64,000 nt of DNA from Farysia itapuensis (lineage: Eukaryota; Basidiomycota; Ustilaginomycetes; Ustilaginales; Ustilaginaceae), in NCBI GenBank assembly GCA_023212645.1, contig JALBYC010000038.1, positions 1 to 64,000 of the forward strand, written 5' to 3'. Position numbers and translations under genes: made by a program. The notes under the pieces were generated by a model that had not been told where the DNA came from, did no database searches, and saw only the letters and a program-made list of their open reading frames with translations. Below are positions 28,080-36,311 of this stretch, piece by piece. The stretch's first letter is position 1; each line of letters starts with the position of its first letter.

Positions 28080-29789
28080 ATGGCTTCCAGATCGCTCTCA
28101 GGCGCTGCCAGGCCTTTGGTCGCACGAAGGCCGAATGCACTCTTCTGCGTGCAGCAACACAGGTCTCTCTTCGGACTGTCATGGCTCGGAGGAGCCAAGA
28201 AAGACAAGAGAAATGTCTTTGCGCCTCCGCCCCCCAAGCCACCGGTGTTGAGCCAGGACAATCTCTTCCATCAACTGTCCAAATCGCCCATCCCTGCAAT
28301 GCGAGCTCGTGGCGAAAAGGTGCGATCACTGGCGCCGTGTCCTGTCAGCATGTCAAAATACAAGGTCAGGCGGCTAGTCAACTTTGACTGTCCCGATTGC
28401 GGTTGGCCAACACATTACAGCGAGAAGGAGTGGGCCGAAGACACCGAGCACGGAAAGTACGACGGAAGACTGCGCGAAGCAAACGAAGATGAGCACGACC
28501 TGCGAAGTGGCCGCGAAATGAGCGAGTTCAAGCTGCCCGGTGTGCAAGGCTTCGAGGAGATGATCAATATGTCCAACTGGGACGTCTTCTTCTACACCAG
28601 AAACTTTAACTCGATAGAGACGGACCGTAGTCGAAGGCACGTTAGCAAGCTTCTCACTTTCCCAACCACCTTGGGCGCTGTCATCCATGAGAACAGTCCT
28701 TACACCCGCCGCTCGCGCCGTCTGACCCACGAGGGCTTGCGCAGCATGCTTGCCATTCGCCAGACTTTACATCCCAAACTGGGGGCAAAGCCATCGCTTG
28801 AAAGCGTGCGTGTCTTTGTGGTTGGCGCAAGAGCCGAGTCAACCCTGCCAGCACCGGTGTGGGATCAGTTGACCTACATGTTCCCGGGCGTGCCCTTTCA
28901 TCTCTTTTTGATAGGTCCAGAGGCACACATTCCAACAGAAGAACAGCTCGAGCTAGAGAAATGGAGCAATGCCACAGGTCCTGTGTCTAGGCACAAGGGT
29001 CGACCGCGCAAGACCAACTACGGGCTTCCGGCTCACTCAGTCGTTGTCTCTGAAGGTTTAACTATTACCACCATCAAGTGTAACTACGAGGATGTGCACG
29101 CTCAACTGGAGCCATTCGATCCCTATACCGACGTATTTTTTGCCTTTAGCCCTGGATTTGGATTTCCCTCGCAGATTGCGCTAGAGGAAGCGGATCAGGC
29201 TCGGCAAGACGACAGAGATTATGAGCAGCATTTCGCCAAGGCCAAGAGCACCTACCACGCTTCGGGAGCTGAAAATGCAGACCCAAACACAGCTGGTGAA
29301 GGTGTTGACCCCGAAGGGACCACCAATCAACCACAGCAGTACTCGGAACAAGCGTCGGGCACCACAAATAGACCAACCTACACCGTGGACGCCACAACAT
29401 CGCCCGAAGGCGGAGACATTCCTGCGGAAGAACCTGGTCCAGTCATGGCATCGCAAGACGGTCAGGTGTTTACCGCTTTAACAACAGCGCCAATAGTTCA
29501 AGCCCAGCGAGAATGGGCCAAGGCTATCGAGCAGATCCTCTCGACCCGTTGCGCTCTTGTCTCGACCGGCTTCTCGCCTGCTGATGTCGAGAGAGATGTA
29601 TTGGCCTTCGAGAGTGTAGAGGGTGTCCGAGGCGAGTTCGAGTGGCTGATAACACCTGGAGAGAATGTCTTTGCATCTCAACAGTGGGCGATAGCCGACT
29701 TTGACCCGCGCGTTGCCGTTAAAGCGAATTGGGGGCTCTGGGCAGTCCGCGGTAAGGCATACGACGTTCAAGGCCCTTCAAGTAATTAA
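28080..29789 (+). CDS. MSS51: Mss51-like mitochondrial translation/assembly factor
   Basis: 569 residues from the ATG at 28080. A basic N-terminus without acids (MASRSLSGAARPLVARRPN) fits a mitochondrial presequence. The Mss51 zinc-finger region covers C87, C104-x2-C107 and H112 (APCPVSMSKYK, FDCPDCGWPTHYSEKEW). The conserved body follows, with FKLPGVQGFEEMINMSNWDVFFYTRNF and LTFPTTLGAVIHE. In yeast Mss51 activates translation of COX1 mRNA and couples it to complex IV assembly. A roughly 100-residue low-complexity insert (about 380-470, Thr/Gln/Gly/Pro-rich) precedes the C-terminal conserved part. The convergent UXS stop lies 66 bp away. Confidence 0.88.
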   Translation: MASRSLSGAARPLVARRPNALFCVQQHRSLFGLSWLGGAKKDKRNVFAPPPPKPPVLSQDNLFHQLSKSPIPAMRARGEKVRSLAPCPVSMSKYKVRRLVNFDCPDCGWPTHYSEKEWAEDTEHGKYDGRLREANEDEHDLRSGREMSEFKLPGVQGFEEMINMSNWDVFFYTRNFNSIETDRSRRHVSKLLTFPTTLGAVIHENSPYTRRSRRLTHEGLRSMLAIRQTLHPKLGAKPSLESVRVFVVGARAESTLPAPVWDQLTYMFPGVPFHLFLIGPEAHIPTEEQLELEKWSNATGPVSRHKGRPRKTNYGLPAHSVVVSEGLTITTIKCNYEDVHAQLEPFDPYTDVFFAFSPGFGFPSQIALEEADQARQDDRDYEQHFAKAKSTYHASGAENADPNTAGEGVDPEGTTNQPQQYSEQASGTTNRPTYTVDATTSPEGGDIPAEEPGPVMASQDGQVFTALTTAPIVQAQREWAKAIEQILSTRCALVSTGFSPADVERDVLAFESVEGVRGEFEWLITPGENVFASQQWAIADFDPRVAVKANWGLWAVRGKAYDVQGPSSN

Positions 29790-29854
29790 TATCACACAAA
29801 AACGTCAGACAATAGCATTTGAAAGCAAACATGCAGCTCGATTGTTGTGCAGAG

Positions 29855-31420
29855 TTACAAGCTTCCTTCCTGAATGCGTTGCCAGTAGTACTTGGTCATT
29901 TCTTTGAGTCCGTGCTCGAGTTTCCACTTGGGTTGCCAGTCGAGGAGGGCGGTAGCGCGTGTGATGTCGGGCTTGCGCTGTCTTGGATCGTCTTTTGGCA
30001 TGGCGAGGTGCTCAATTGGCGCTTCGTGTGGGAAAGATGTTACTTCCTGCACGCACTTGCGTACAAGTTCGACCAATTCGTTCACCGTGAACTCGGATGG
30101 GTTGCCGAGATTGACGGGAGAGTGCAGATCACGCCGGTGCAGGGTCTTTGCGTCCGGCGGTGAACTGGGTGATACCATGAGAGAGTCGCGGGAAGAGGAG
30201 ACTGCGGGCGCAATTGAGTCGTGCGCCTCAGTCATTATCTTGGCTGCAAGAGACGGATCTGACGACGGATGACTTGGTGCTGGTACGTCCTCCACGTCCT
30301 CCGGAAGCTGGACGTTCATGAGCGCTATCAAGCCATCGATGAGGTCATGGATAAACATGAAGCTGCGTGTCTGACTGCCATCGCCAAACACCGTCAACGG
30401 CTCATTGCGCAGTGCCTGGAGAATAAAGTTGCTTACGACACGTCCGTCGTGAGGGTGCATGCGTGGGCCAAAAGTGTTGAAAATTCGAGCGACACGGACG
30501 TCGACTCCGTCCTGGTAGTAGTAGCCGTAGGTGAGCGTCTCGGCTACTCGCTTACCTTCGTCATAGCAGGCGCGGGGTCCAGTTGGGTTTACGTTGCCGT
30601 TGTACGTCTCTGGCTGTGGGTGTATATCGGGGTCGCCGTACACCTCCGATGTGCTTGCCAGTAGAAAGCGTGCTTTGGTTCGTTTAGCGAGTCCGAGTGT
30701 GTTGAGCGTGCCCATAAAGTTGGTCTTGATGGTCTTGATCTGATTCGCTTGGTACGATATCGGACTAGCGGGACAGGCCAGATGGTAAATCTGGTCAATC
30801 TCGACGTGTAAAGGGTTAACAACATCGTGTCTGATCATTTCAAAGTTCGGATGGCCTGACCAGTGGGCCACGTTGGACTTTTGCCCCGTGAAGAAGTTGT
30901 CGAGCACCAAGACTTCGTGGCCCAAAAGCATGAGTCGATCGACGAGATGCGAGCCTACAAATCCAGCGCCCCCCGTCACCAAGATGCGCTTCTTGTCCGA
31001 GACAGGCAAGCATCTTGTTGGTAGATATCCCATAGAGGAAGCATACATCTGGCCCGATCCTGGGCCAACTTGCATGTCGGGGGTTGCATGGATGTAGCTC
31101 AAGGAAGGCGAGTTAGATCTGCCTATGCTTTGCTGCGGCGTTGAAGCGCGAGAGTGGATACTGACATGCGCGTCGGGGTGTGCATTGGCACTCTGCTGCG
31201 TCCAAAAAGCAGACGGCTGGACGCGAGAGCTTCGAGAGCTGTTGCTTGCAGTGCGCGCATGTCTAGAACTAGCGCCGGGATCAGGGCTGCTACCTCCTGC
31301 TGTTATCCTTGCCGGTGCTTGCGGTGTAGGCACGAGGTATCCGGTGCCGATCGCATTGCGAAAGTACAAGGAGCGCAGATGATCCAGTGGCACGTCGTAC
31401 GTTGCCGGTTCGCCGTCCAT
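29855..31420 (-). CDS. UXS1: UDP-glucuronate decarboxylase (UDP-xylose synthase)
   Basis: 521 residues from the ATG at 31420. Rossmann motif VTGGAGFVGSHLVDRL at about 147-162. UXS-specific HLACPASPISYQANQIKTIKTN and STSEVYGDP follow, then the catalytic CYDEGKRVAE (Y-x3-K) and RIFNTFGPRMHPHDGRVVSNF. It converts UDP-glucuronate to UDP-xylose for capsule or wall glycans and glycolipids. Two non-catalytic parts are unusual: a 140-residue Ser/Pro-rich N-terminus without a membrane anchor, implying a cytosolic enzyme, and a roughly 55-residue insert after MNVQLPEDVEDV. The frame is open above 31420. A spliced upstream exon starting near 31635 would also be in phase, so the N-terminus is not certain. 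Confidence 0.9.
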   Translation of the reverse strand: MDGEPATYDVPLDHLRSLYFRNAIGTGYLVPTPQAPARITAGGSSPDPGASSRHARTASNSSRSSRVQPSAFWTQQSANAHPDAHVSIHSRASTPQQSIGRSNSPSLSYIHATPDMQVGPGSGQMYASSMGYLPTRCLPVSDKKRILVTGGAGFVGSHLVDRLMLLGHEVLVLDNFFTGQKSNVAHWSGHPNFEMIRHDVVNPLHVEIDQIYHLACPASPISYQANQIKTIKTNFMGTLNTLGLAKRTKARFLLASTSEVYGDPDIHPQPETYNGNVNPTGPRACYDEGKRVAETLTYGYYYQDGVDVRVARIFNTFGPRMHPHDGRVVSNFILQALRNEPLTVFGDGSQTRSFMFIHDLIDGLIALMNVQLPEDVEDVPAPSHPSSDPSLAAKIMTEAHDSIAPAVSSSRDSLMVSPSSPPDAKTLHRRDLHSPVNLGNPSEFTVNELVELVRKCVQEVTSFPHEAPIEHLAMPKDDPRQRKPDITRATALLDWQPKWKLEHGLKEMTKYYWQRIQEGSL

Positions 31421-31633
31421 CTGCAGCCGGAATGTTGACAGCACAAAGCGCACAAAGCTGTCATACGTCGAAGCGCAAACCAAAATTGAAGTTTGGTGAA
31501 AGGGAGTGTTAGAGCACGATACCGGCTATCGAAGTCCAAGTTTCGGTTTTGACGGCGGACGGAAATGGTCCCCGCATTCTCACTTTTCCCCTTCTCGATC
31601 AACCCGGTCTGCTCGCTCTTGACCACCACCATC
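31421..31633. promoter_or_regulatory. Compact divergent promoter UXS1/MCC2
   Basis: Only 213 bp separate the two start codons. If the UXS1 gene has the upstream exon mentioned there, the two 5' leaders would overlap. Confidence 0.4.
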
Positions 31634-33346
31634 ATGTTGCTGACTCACAGGGTGTTAACAAGGGCATACACACCGTTTGCAGCATCTGCTCGGTCTTATC
31701 ATGCATCTGCGCATTCCACTTTTCAGGAACAACACTGTGTACTGCCGAACCTGGTAGACTCGGGCTCGGACGATTTCCAGGCAAACAAAGCAAACATGGA
31801 CGCTCTCGTTCAGAATCTGGACGCAACGCACTCAAAACTCGCTCTTGGCGGATCGGAGAAGGCTAGGACGCGTCATTTGTCAAGAGGCAAGATGCTGCCA
31901 CGTCAACGAGTCGCTGCGTTGCTCGACCACGGCTCTCCCTTCCTCGAGTTGTCAAAGATGGCCGCCTATGACATGTATGGCAGCGACGACGTTCCCGGTG
32001 CAGGCATCATCTCGGGAATCGGCCGCGTCTCGGGTGTTGAGTGCATGGTGGTTGCCAACGACCCCACTGTCAAAGGAGGAAGCTACTACCCCATCTCAGT
32101 CAAAAAGCATCTACGAGCTCAAGCCATCGCTCGCGAAAACCGTCTGCCCTGTGTGTATCTGAACGAGAGCGGAGGAGCTGCGCTGCCCCACCAGGCCGAT
32201 GTCTTTCCGGACGAAAACCACTTTGGAAGAATTTTCTACAACATGGCGCAGATGTCAGCTCTTGGCATCCCGCAAATCTCTGTCGTGCACGGCATTAGTG
32301 TAGCCGGCGGCGCGTACGTGCCTGCCATGGCCGACGAAACCATCATTGTCAAGAACCAGGGCACCATCTTCCTCGCTGGTCCACCATTAGTGAAAGCAGC
32401 ACTTGGCGAAGTGGTGGACGACGAGACTCTGGGAGGTGGAGAAATGCACTGCACCGAGTCGGGAGTCACTGACCATCTCGCTCTGGACGACGCGCATGCC
32501 ATCACGCTAGCTCGAGAAGCCGTAGCCAACCTCGGGCGCTGTGGGCGCTCCAATCCTTCTAGCGAGCCGTTCGAAGAACCTCTCTACGATGCTTCAGAGT
32601 TGCATGGCATCGTGCCGGACAATGCGCGCAAACCGTTCGACATGCGCGATGTCGTTTCCCGCATCGTGGACGGCTCGCGCTTTCACGAGTTCAAAAAGTT
32701 GTACGGCAAGACCATCCTCACCGGCTTTGCCCAGATCGCCGGCCAGGACGTTGGCATTATTGGCAACAATGGTGTATTGTTCGGCGAGTCGGCCAAGAAA
32801 GCGACGAGCTTTATTCAGCTCTGCAACCAGCGCCAGATTCCCCTTGTCTTTCTCGTCAACGTGACGGGCTACATGGTGGGCACGAAAGCTGAGCGATCTG
32901 GAATCGCCAAGGATGGAGCCAAGATGGTTCGCGCCGTTGCCTGCGCCGACGTGCCCAAGTTTACGATCATTGTCGGCGGAAGTTTCGGTGCGGGCAACTA
33001 CGGCATGTGCGGTCGAGCATATAGCCCGCGGTTCCTGTGGATGTGGCCCAACGCCCGTGTCGGTGTGATGGGAGGAGAGCAGCTCAGCCAGGTCATGGGC
33101 AGCGTCAGTAGCGACAAGGCCAAGCAGGAAGGTCTCAAGGACAAGATCGAGAAGCAGTGTTTACCAGAGTACGCCTCTGCGCGACTCTGGGACGACGGCA
33201 TCATCCGACCGCAAGACACACGCAGCGTGCTTGCACTCGGTCTGAGTGTCGCCAACACGGGACGATGGAGAAGCTCACAGCGTGGCGGGTCACGCCACCC
33301 AGCATGGGACGGGAACAACTACGGCGACGGTGTCTACCGAATGTAA
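31634..33346 (+). CDS. MCC2: Methylcrotonoyl-CoA carboxylase beta subunit, mitochondrial
   Basis: 570 residues from the ATG at 31634. The start ([25 protein letters not shown]) is an Arg/Ser/Ala-rich presequence. The carboxyltransferase follows: [17 protein letters not shown], the acyl-CoA motif [48 protein letters not shown], and the C-terminal biotin-side motif [23 protein letters not shown] with the downstream [12 protein letters not shown]. With the biotinylated alpha subunit it carboxylates 3-methylcrotonyl-CoA in leucine breakdown. MCC is favoured over propionyl-CoA carboxylase by the sequence style (YGMCGRAY); PCC-beta is the alternative. Confidence 0.93.
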   Translation: MLLTHRVLTRAYTPFAASARSYHASAHSTFQEQHCVLPNLVDSGSDDFQANKANMDALVQNLDATHSKLALGGSEKARTRHLSRGKMLPRQRVAALLDHGSPFLELSKMAAYDMYGSDDVPGAGIISGIGRVSGVECMVVANDPTVKGGSYYPISVKKHLRAQAIARENRLPCVYLNESGGAALPHQADVFPDENHFGRIFYNMAQMSALGIPQISVVHGISVAGGAYVPAMADETIIVKNQGTIFLAGPPLVKAALGEVVDDETLGGGEMHCTESGVTDHLALDDAHAITLAREAVANLGRCGRSNPSSEPFEEPLYDASELHGIVPDNARKPFDMRDVVSRIVDGSRFHEFKKLYGKTILTGFAQIAGQDVGIIGNNGVLFGESAKKATSFIQLCNQRQIPLVFLVNVTGYMVGTKAERSGIAKDGAKMVRAVACADVPKFTIIVGGSFGAGNYGMCGRAYSPRFLWMWPNARVGVMGGEQLSQVMGSVSSDKAKQEGLKDKIEKQCLPEYASARLWDDGIIRPQDTRSVLALGLSVANTGRWRSSQRGGSRHPAWDGNNYGDGVYRM

Positions 33347-33423
33347 ACAAGCTCAACTGGGTTACCTGGAATACATACACGACTGAAAACAAACGACTAG
33401 GAACAAGGGCGTGAGACGAAGGT

Positions 33424-34401
33424 TCAGGGAGTGATGTCGGCGTAAGATTCGGTCTCGGGATGGGAGGTGCTTTCAAAAGCCTGTGTGGTTCGCTTGAGCT
33501 GCTCCTCGTTCTGGTCCATGTTCATTCGACCAGCAGACGTCCTCAGTGGTCCGGCAACGCGAACCAGCGGGGAACGCCATTTTCCATCAGCAGGCGTCTT
33601 GACAAACGTTGTTCCCAGACAGGTCGGTTTCGCGTTGAGATAGACTGCTTCCCACTGACCGGGTTGTGCCACAAAGATCTCGTGGGTAAAGGTAATGTGC
33701 GGCAGCTTGGATCGATTCTTGTTCCAAAAGTTCCAACCGGCGAGGTGGACAGCGTGGTGAGCCAGAGCATGAATGTCTTCTACCGAGCGAAAGTAGCCGA
33801 TAGCCATCAGCTCGTTAGACGACGTTCGATCGCCGGCGTTGAGCCACTGTGTCATACCGAGAAAGCCGCGAGCGTCTGCATCCTCCTCTAGCCACTTCAC
33901 ACAGCTGCCGAAGTAGTCGCCCGATTCTTTGAAGCCAGGTCCAAGCATTCCCAGTGGGTGATTGGATCGGACAGAGATGTGAAGAACGGCTACAGGCGTT
34001 TGAGCTGGAGGGCCAGCGTAGCTACCCTGCTCGTCGGGGAAGAAGCATGTCGTCACTCCTGGGATGACTCCCTCCATGCGCGGGTTCTTTACTATACCCG
34101 CCACCTGCAACAGCGTATTGGCAAATCGGACAGCGAGGAGTACCGCGGGAATCAACGCTACGAATTTGCCAAACACGCTCAGCAATGCACACTGCAGACA
34201 AGCGCCCAAGAGCAGCCAAGAGCTGACAGTGAGCTGATCCCTCACCAGGTTCAGGAGTGAAGTAGGCAGCAAGCCCCTTTTCCCGCCCACTGGTCCGCCC
34301 TGCATGGATGTCTTGGACGCTCGCTTGAACTCGCTCCAAGGCTGTTCAGCGCTAGCAGGCAAGACTGGCTTGTACTCTCGATCTTGCTTCTTCTCAAACA
34401 T
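33424..34401 (-). CDS. DUF4188-like membrane protein with dimeric alpha/beta barrel-like fold
   Basis: 325 residues from the ATG at 34401 (MFEKKQDREYK). Two hydrophobic segments lie close together at about 65-110 (SSWLLLGACLQCALLSVFG, FVALIPAVLLAVRFANTLL), followed by a soluble domain. That domain contains VLHISVRSNHPLGMLGPGFKE, SNELMAIGYFRSVEDIHALA and GWNFWNKNRSKLPHITFTHEIF, the pattern of fungal DUF4188 proteins, sometimes annotated as monooxygenase-like. Function is unknown. The final 30 residues are polar. A TATATA element sits about 45 bp upstream, suggesting inducible expression. The family call is by pattern memory and should be confirmed by profile search. Confidence 0.7.
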   Translation of the reverse strand: MFEKKQDREYKPVLPASAEQPWSEFKRASKTSMQGGPVGGKRGLLPTSLLNLVRDQLTVSSWLLLGACLQCALLSVFGKFVALIPAVLLAVRFANTLLQVAGIVKNPRMEGVIPGVTTCFFPDEQGSYAGPPAQTPVAVLHISVRSNHPLGMLGPGFKESGDYFGSCVKWLEEDADARGFLGMTQWLNAGDRTSSNELMAIGYFRSVEDIHALAHHAVHLAGWNFWNKNRSKLPHITFTHEIFVAQPGQWEAVYLNAKPTCLGTTFVKTPADGKWRSPLVRVAGPLRTSAGRMNMDQNEEQLKRTTQAFESTSHPETESYADITP

Positions 34402-34711
34402 CGTTGTGGGGCAAGGATGCTTGCGCTTGTACACACAAAGCAGCGTATATATGGTACAGAGCCGCGTTGGCCCGTCTCCAGGTTGTCAAACAGCAAATTC
34501 CCACGGCAGGATTGACACTGTTGTGCTATTCATACTCCGCCCCCTGTCAAGCCTCCCGAGTCCCGCCCTCGTGGTAAGGGTACAGGCTTTAGGCGAAGTG
34601 GCGCCCGGCACGATACAGGGCCCTCCTTTGACATTCAATTCCCGACAGGCCAGGCACATGACAATATATCGGTACTGCACAAAATTACTTTGCGTGCTGA
34701 AGGGGGGGAGC
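34402..34711. promoter_or_regulatory. Promoter of the DUF4188-like gene with TATA box
   Basis: This 310-bp spacer contains TATATAT at 34446-34452, about 45 bp before the ATG at 34401 on the minus strand. The remainder is the 3' end region of the secreted-protein gene. No RNA gene or repeat was seen. Confidence 0.45.
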
Positions 34712-35974
34712 CTAATGCGGTAACACGACACGGAAGTGGGCTAGGTCCTCAATCCAGGCTCGGTCCAGGTCAGCACGGCCCCCAATAATCAGCTTGCCGT
34801 GCGGAATGAGGGCAAAGCCAAAGTCAGTCTCGAATGCAGGATTGGCTCGCTCGTCAGTGACGCCGTGCGGATAGCGTACGTCGAGGCTGGCAATGGTCGA
34901 CGGCTGTTTGTCCGCCATAAAGCGGTGGAACATGGCAATGTGAGCGGCGTCGGCGAGCTCCACCGTTGTCTGACCCGTGAATTCGGGAAGAAACGTGTGT
35001 TTGTACCGGCCTTCGAGCCTTTCGTCAAGATGGCCTGGTTGAATTCTTTCTAGAACTGCGTTGACGTACGCGACAATGCGTTGACGCTCGGCTTCGTGTC
35101 GAGACGGGTCTGAACGAGCTAGAAAGACCAATCTGTCCAGCTCCGCAGGGTTGTCTAGCGGAAGTAGGCTGAGAACCGCCGGGTCCAATATATACCTTCG
35201 CCCGCGGATCAATTGCCCCGACCAGAAGGGATCCTTGAGCGCTTGTTCGACTTCTTGACGGGGGAAGAAGGAACGGACCCACTGAAGAGGCTGCTTACCC
35301 CCATCCTTGTTAGGGTACGAGGCAAAGGTAGACGTAAAGTACACTTCCGCACGCGGGTTTCTAGCTTTGAGCAAGGGCCGCAGACTGGTAATGAATCGTT
35401 CCTGCTCCGCCATCGTGACTTGTCGCGAGTTGTAGCCGTGCAGGAGCATGATGCTCTTGACAGATCCTGGGTCTGCGTTGCGCAGTACCGCCTCTATGTC
35501 TGCTAGCGGGGTAGGAGCAATTTGGAATACAGCCACCGACTTTCCGTGCAAAGCTGCTTGGAGGGTCAAGTCCGACACATCGTTGAACTGCGTCGGTTGC
35601 AGACCGTGGTACCACACCTCGTGTGGCGCGGGGTCGCTTAGCGGATTGTTGCCGTGCAGAATCAGCAATTTGGTTTTGTCGACACGCAGCGAGATTGTCG
35701 GCGATCTGCCCTGTGCATGGAAGAATTCAAGAAGACTAGTTGCCGCAGTGTGGTGTGCATCGATGCCCGAGGTAATGACCAAAACTCGGTAGTACTGTGG
35801 ATCGAGCATTAGCGTCCAGATTGCCGCTTTGTCGTCAAACTTGACGTCGCTGAACACCACCGCCACCTTGCGCTTTTCCGTTGCCCACTTGTCCGGAGGC
35901 ATCCCGCTTGCCATACCCATCAACAGGGCGCACAACAGCGCCGTCGCCCAAACCACTCTCTGGTGAAACTGCAT
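34712..35974 (-). CDS. Secreted protein with nucleoside-hydrolase-like N-terminal motif
   Basis: 420 residues, ATG at 35974. The N-terminus is a clear signal peptide (QRVVWATALLCALLMGMASG, cleavage near 24). The mature start VAVVFSDVKFDDKAAIWTLML resembles the first strand and acidic cluster (DxxxDD) of inosine-uridine nucleoside hydrolases, followed by RVLVITSGIDAHHTAATSLLEFF, comparable to their second strand. The rest (LLHGYNSRQ, FPEFTGQTTVELADAAHIAMFHRF) is not recognisable to me. No membrane anchor or GPI signal is seen. It could be an extracellular nucleosidase or a catalytically changed relative; the family is uncertain. It has a canonical TATA box about 45 bp upstream. Confidence 0.75.
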   Translation of the reverse strand: MQFHQRVVWATALLCALLMGMASGMPPDKWATEKRKVAVVFSDVKFDDKAAIWTLMLDPQYYRVLVITSGIDAHHTAATSLLEFFHAQGRSPTISLRVDKTKLLILHGNNPLSDPAPHEVWYHGLQPTQFNDVSDLTLQAALHGKSVAVFQIAPTPLADIEAVLRNADPGSVKSIMLLHGYNSRQVTMAEQERFITSLRPLLKARNPRAEVYFTSTFASYPNKDGGKQPLQWVRSFFPRQEVEQALKDPFWSGQLIRGRRYILDPAVLSLLPLDNPAELDRLVFLARSDPSRHEAERQRIVAYVNAVLERIQPGHLDERLEGRYKHTFLPEFTGQTTVELADAAHIAMFHRFMADKQPSTIASLDVRYPHGVTDERANPAFETDFGFALIPHGKLIIGGRADLDRAWIEDLAHFRVVLPH

Positions 35975-36311
35975 GCTTCTCTATGCTGAGCAGTCAGAGG
36001 GTTCTGCAATGCATCCTTTATATACAGACGTTGCTGAAGCTCATCAGTGGCAGCAAAGTGTTGATCACGCCGGCGGTGGGACGACCGCCACCAGTGGCTC
36101 CCTTTCTTCACAGCCTTCATCTTCACATTCCCCCCATACCTCGACCGAACAACCTACACGCGGTAGAACTACTGCGAGATGAAAGAGCAAAATACATTTC
36201 TTGTTTCGACTGGGCTGACGTGCGCGTAAACTTGACATAACGAGTGAGGACAAATGCAGAATGAGTACGGAACTTGTTGCGGGTGGGTAGAGAGCATACC
36301 TGCTCGGATTA
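35975..36311. promoter_or_regulatory. Promoter of secreted-protein gene with TATA box; 3' end of kinase gene
   Basis: TATATAAA on the minus strand (36017-36024) lies about 45 bp upstream of the ATG at 35974. The rest of the 337-bp spacer holds CA/CC-rich sequence with no recognisable gene. Confidence 0.5.

Noticed and set aside
31303..31635. Separate small gene on the minus strand over the UXS/MCC2 start region
   Set aside because: It overlaps both start regions and has no domain. At most it is an upstream exon of UXS, mentioned there.
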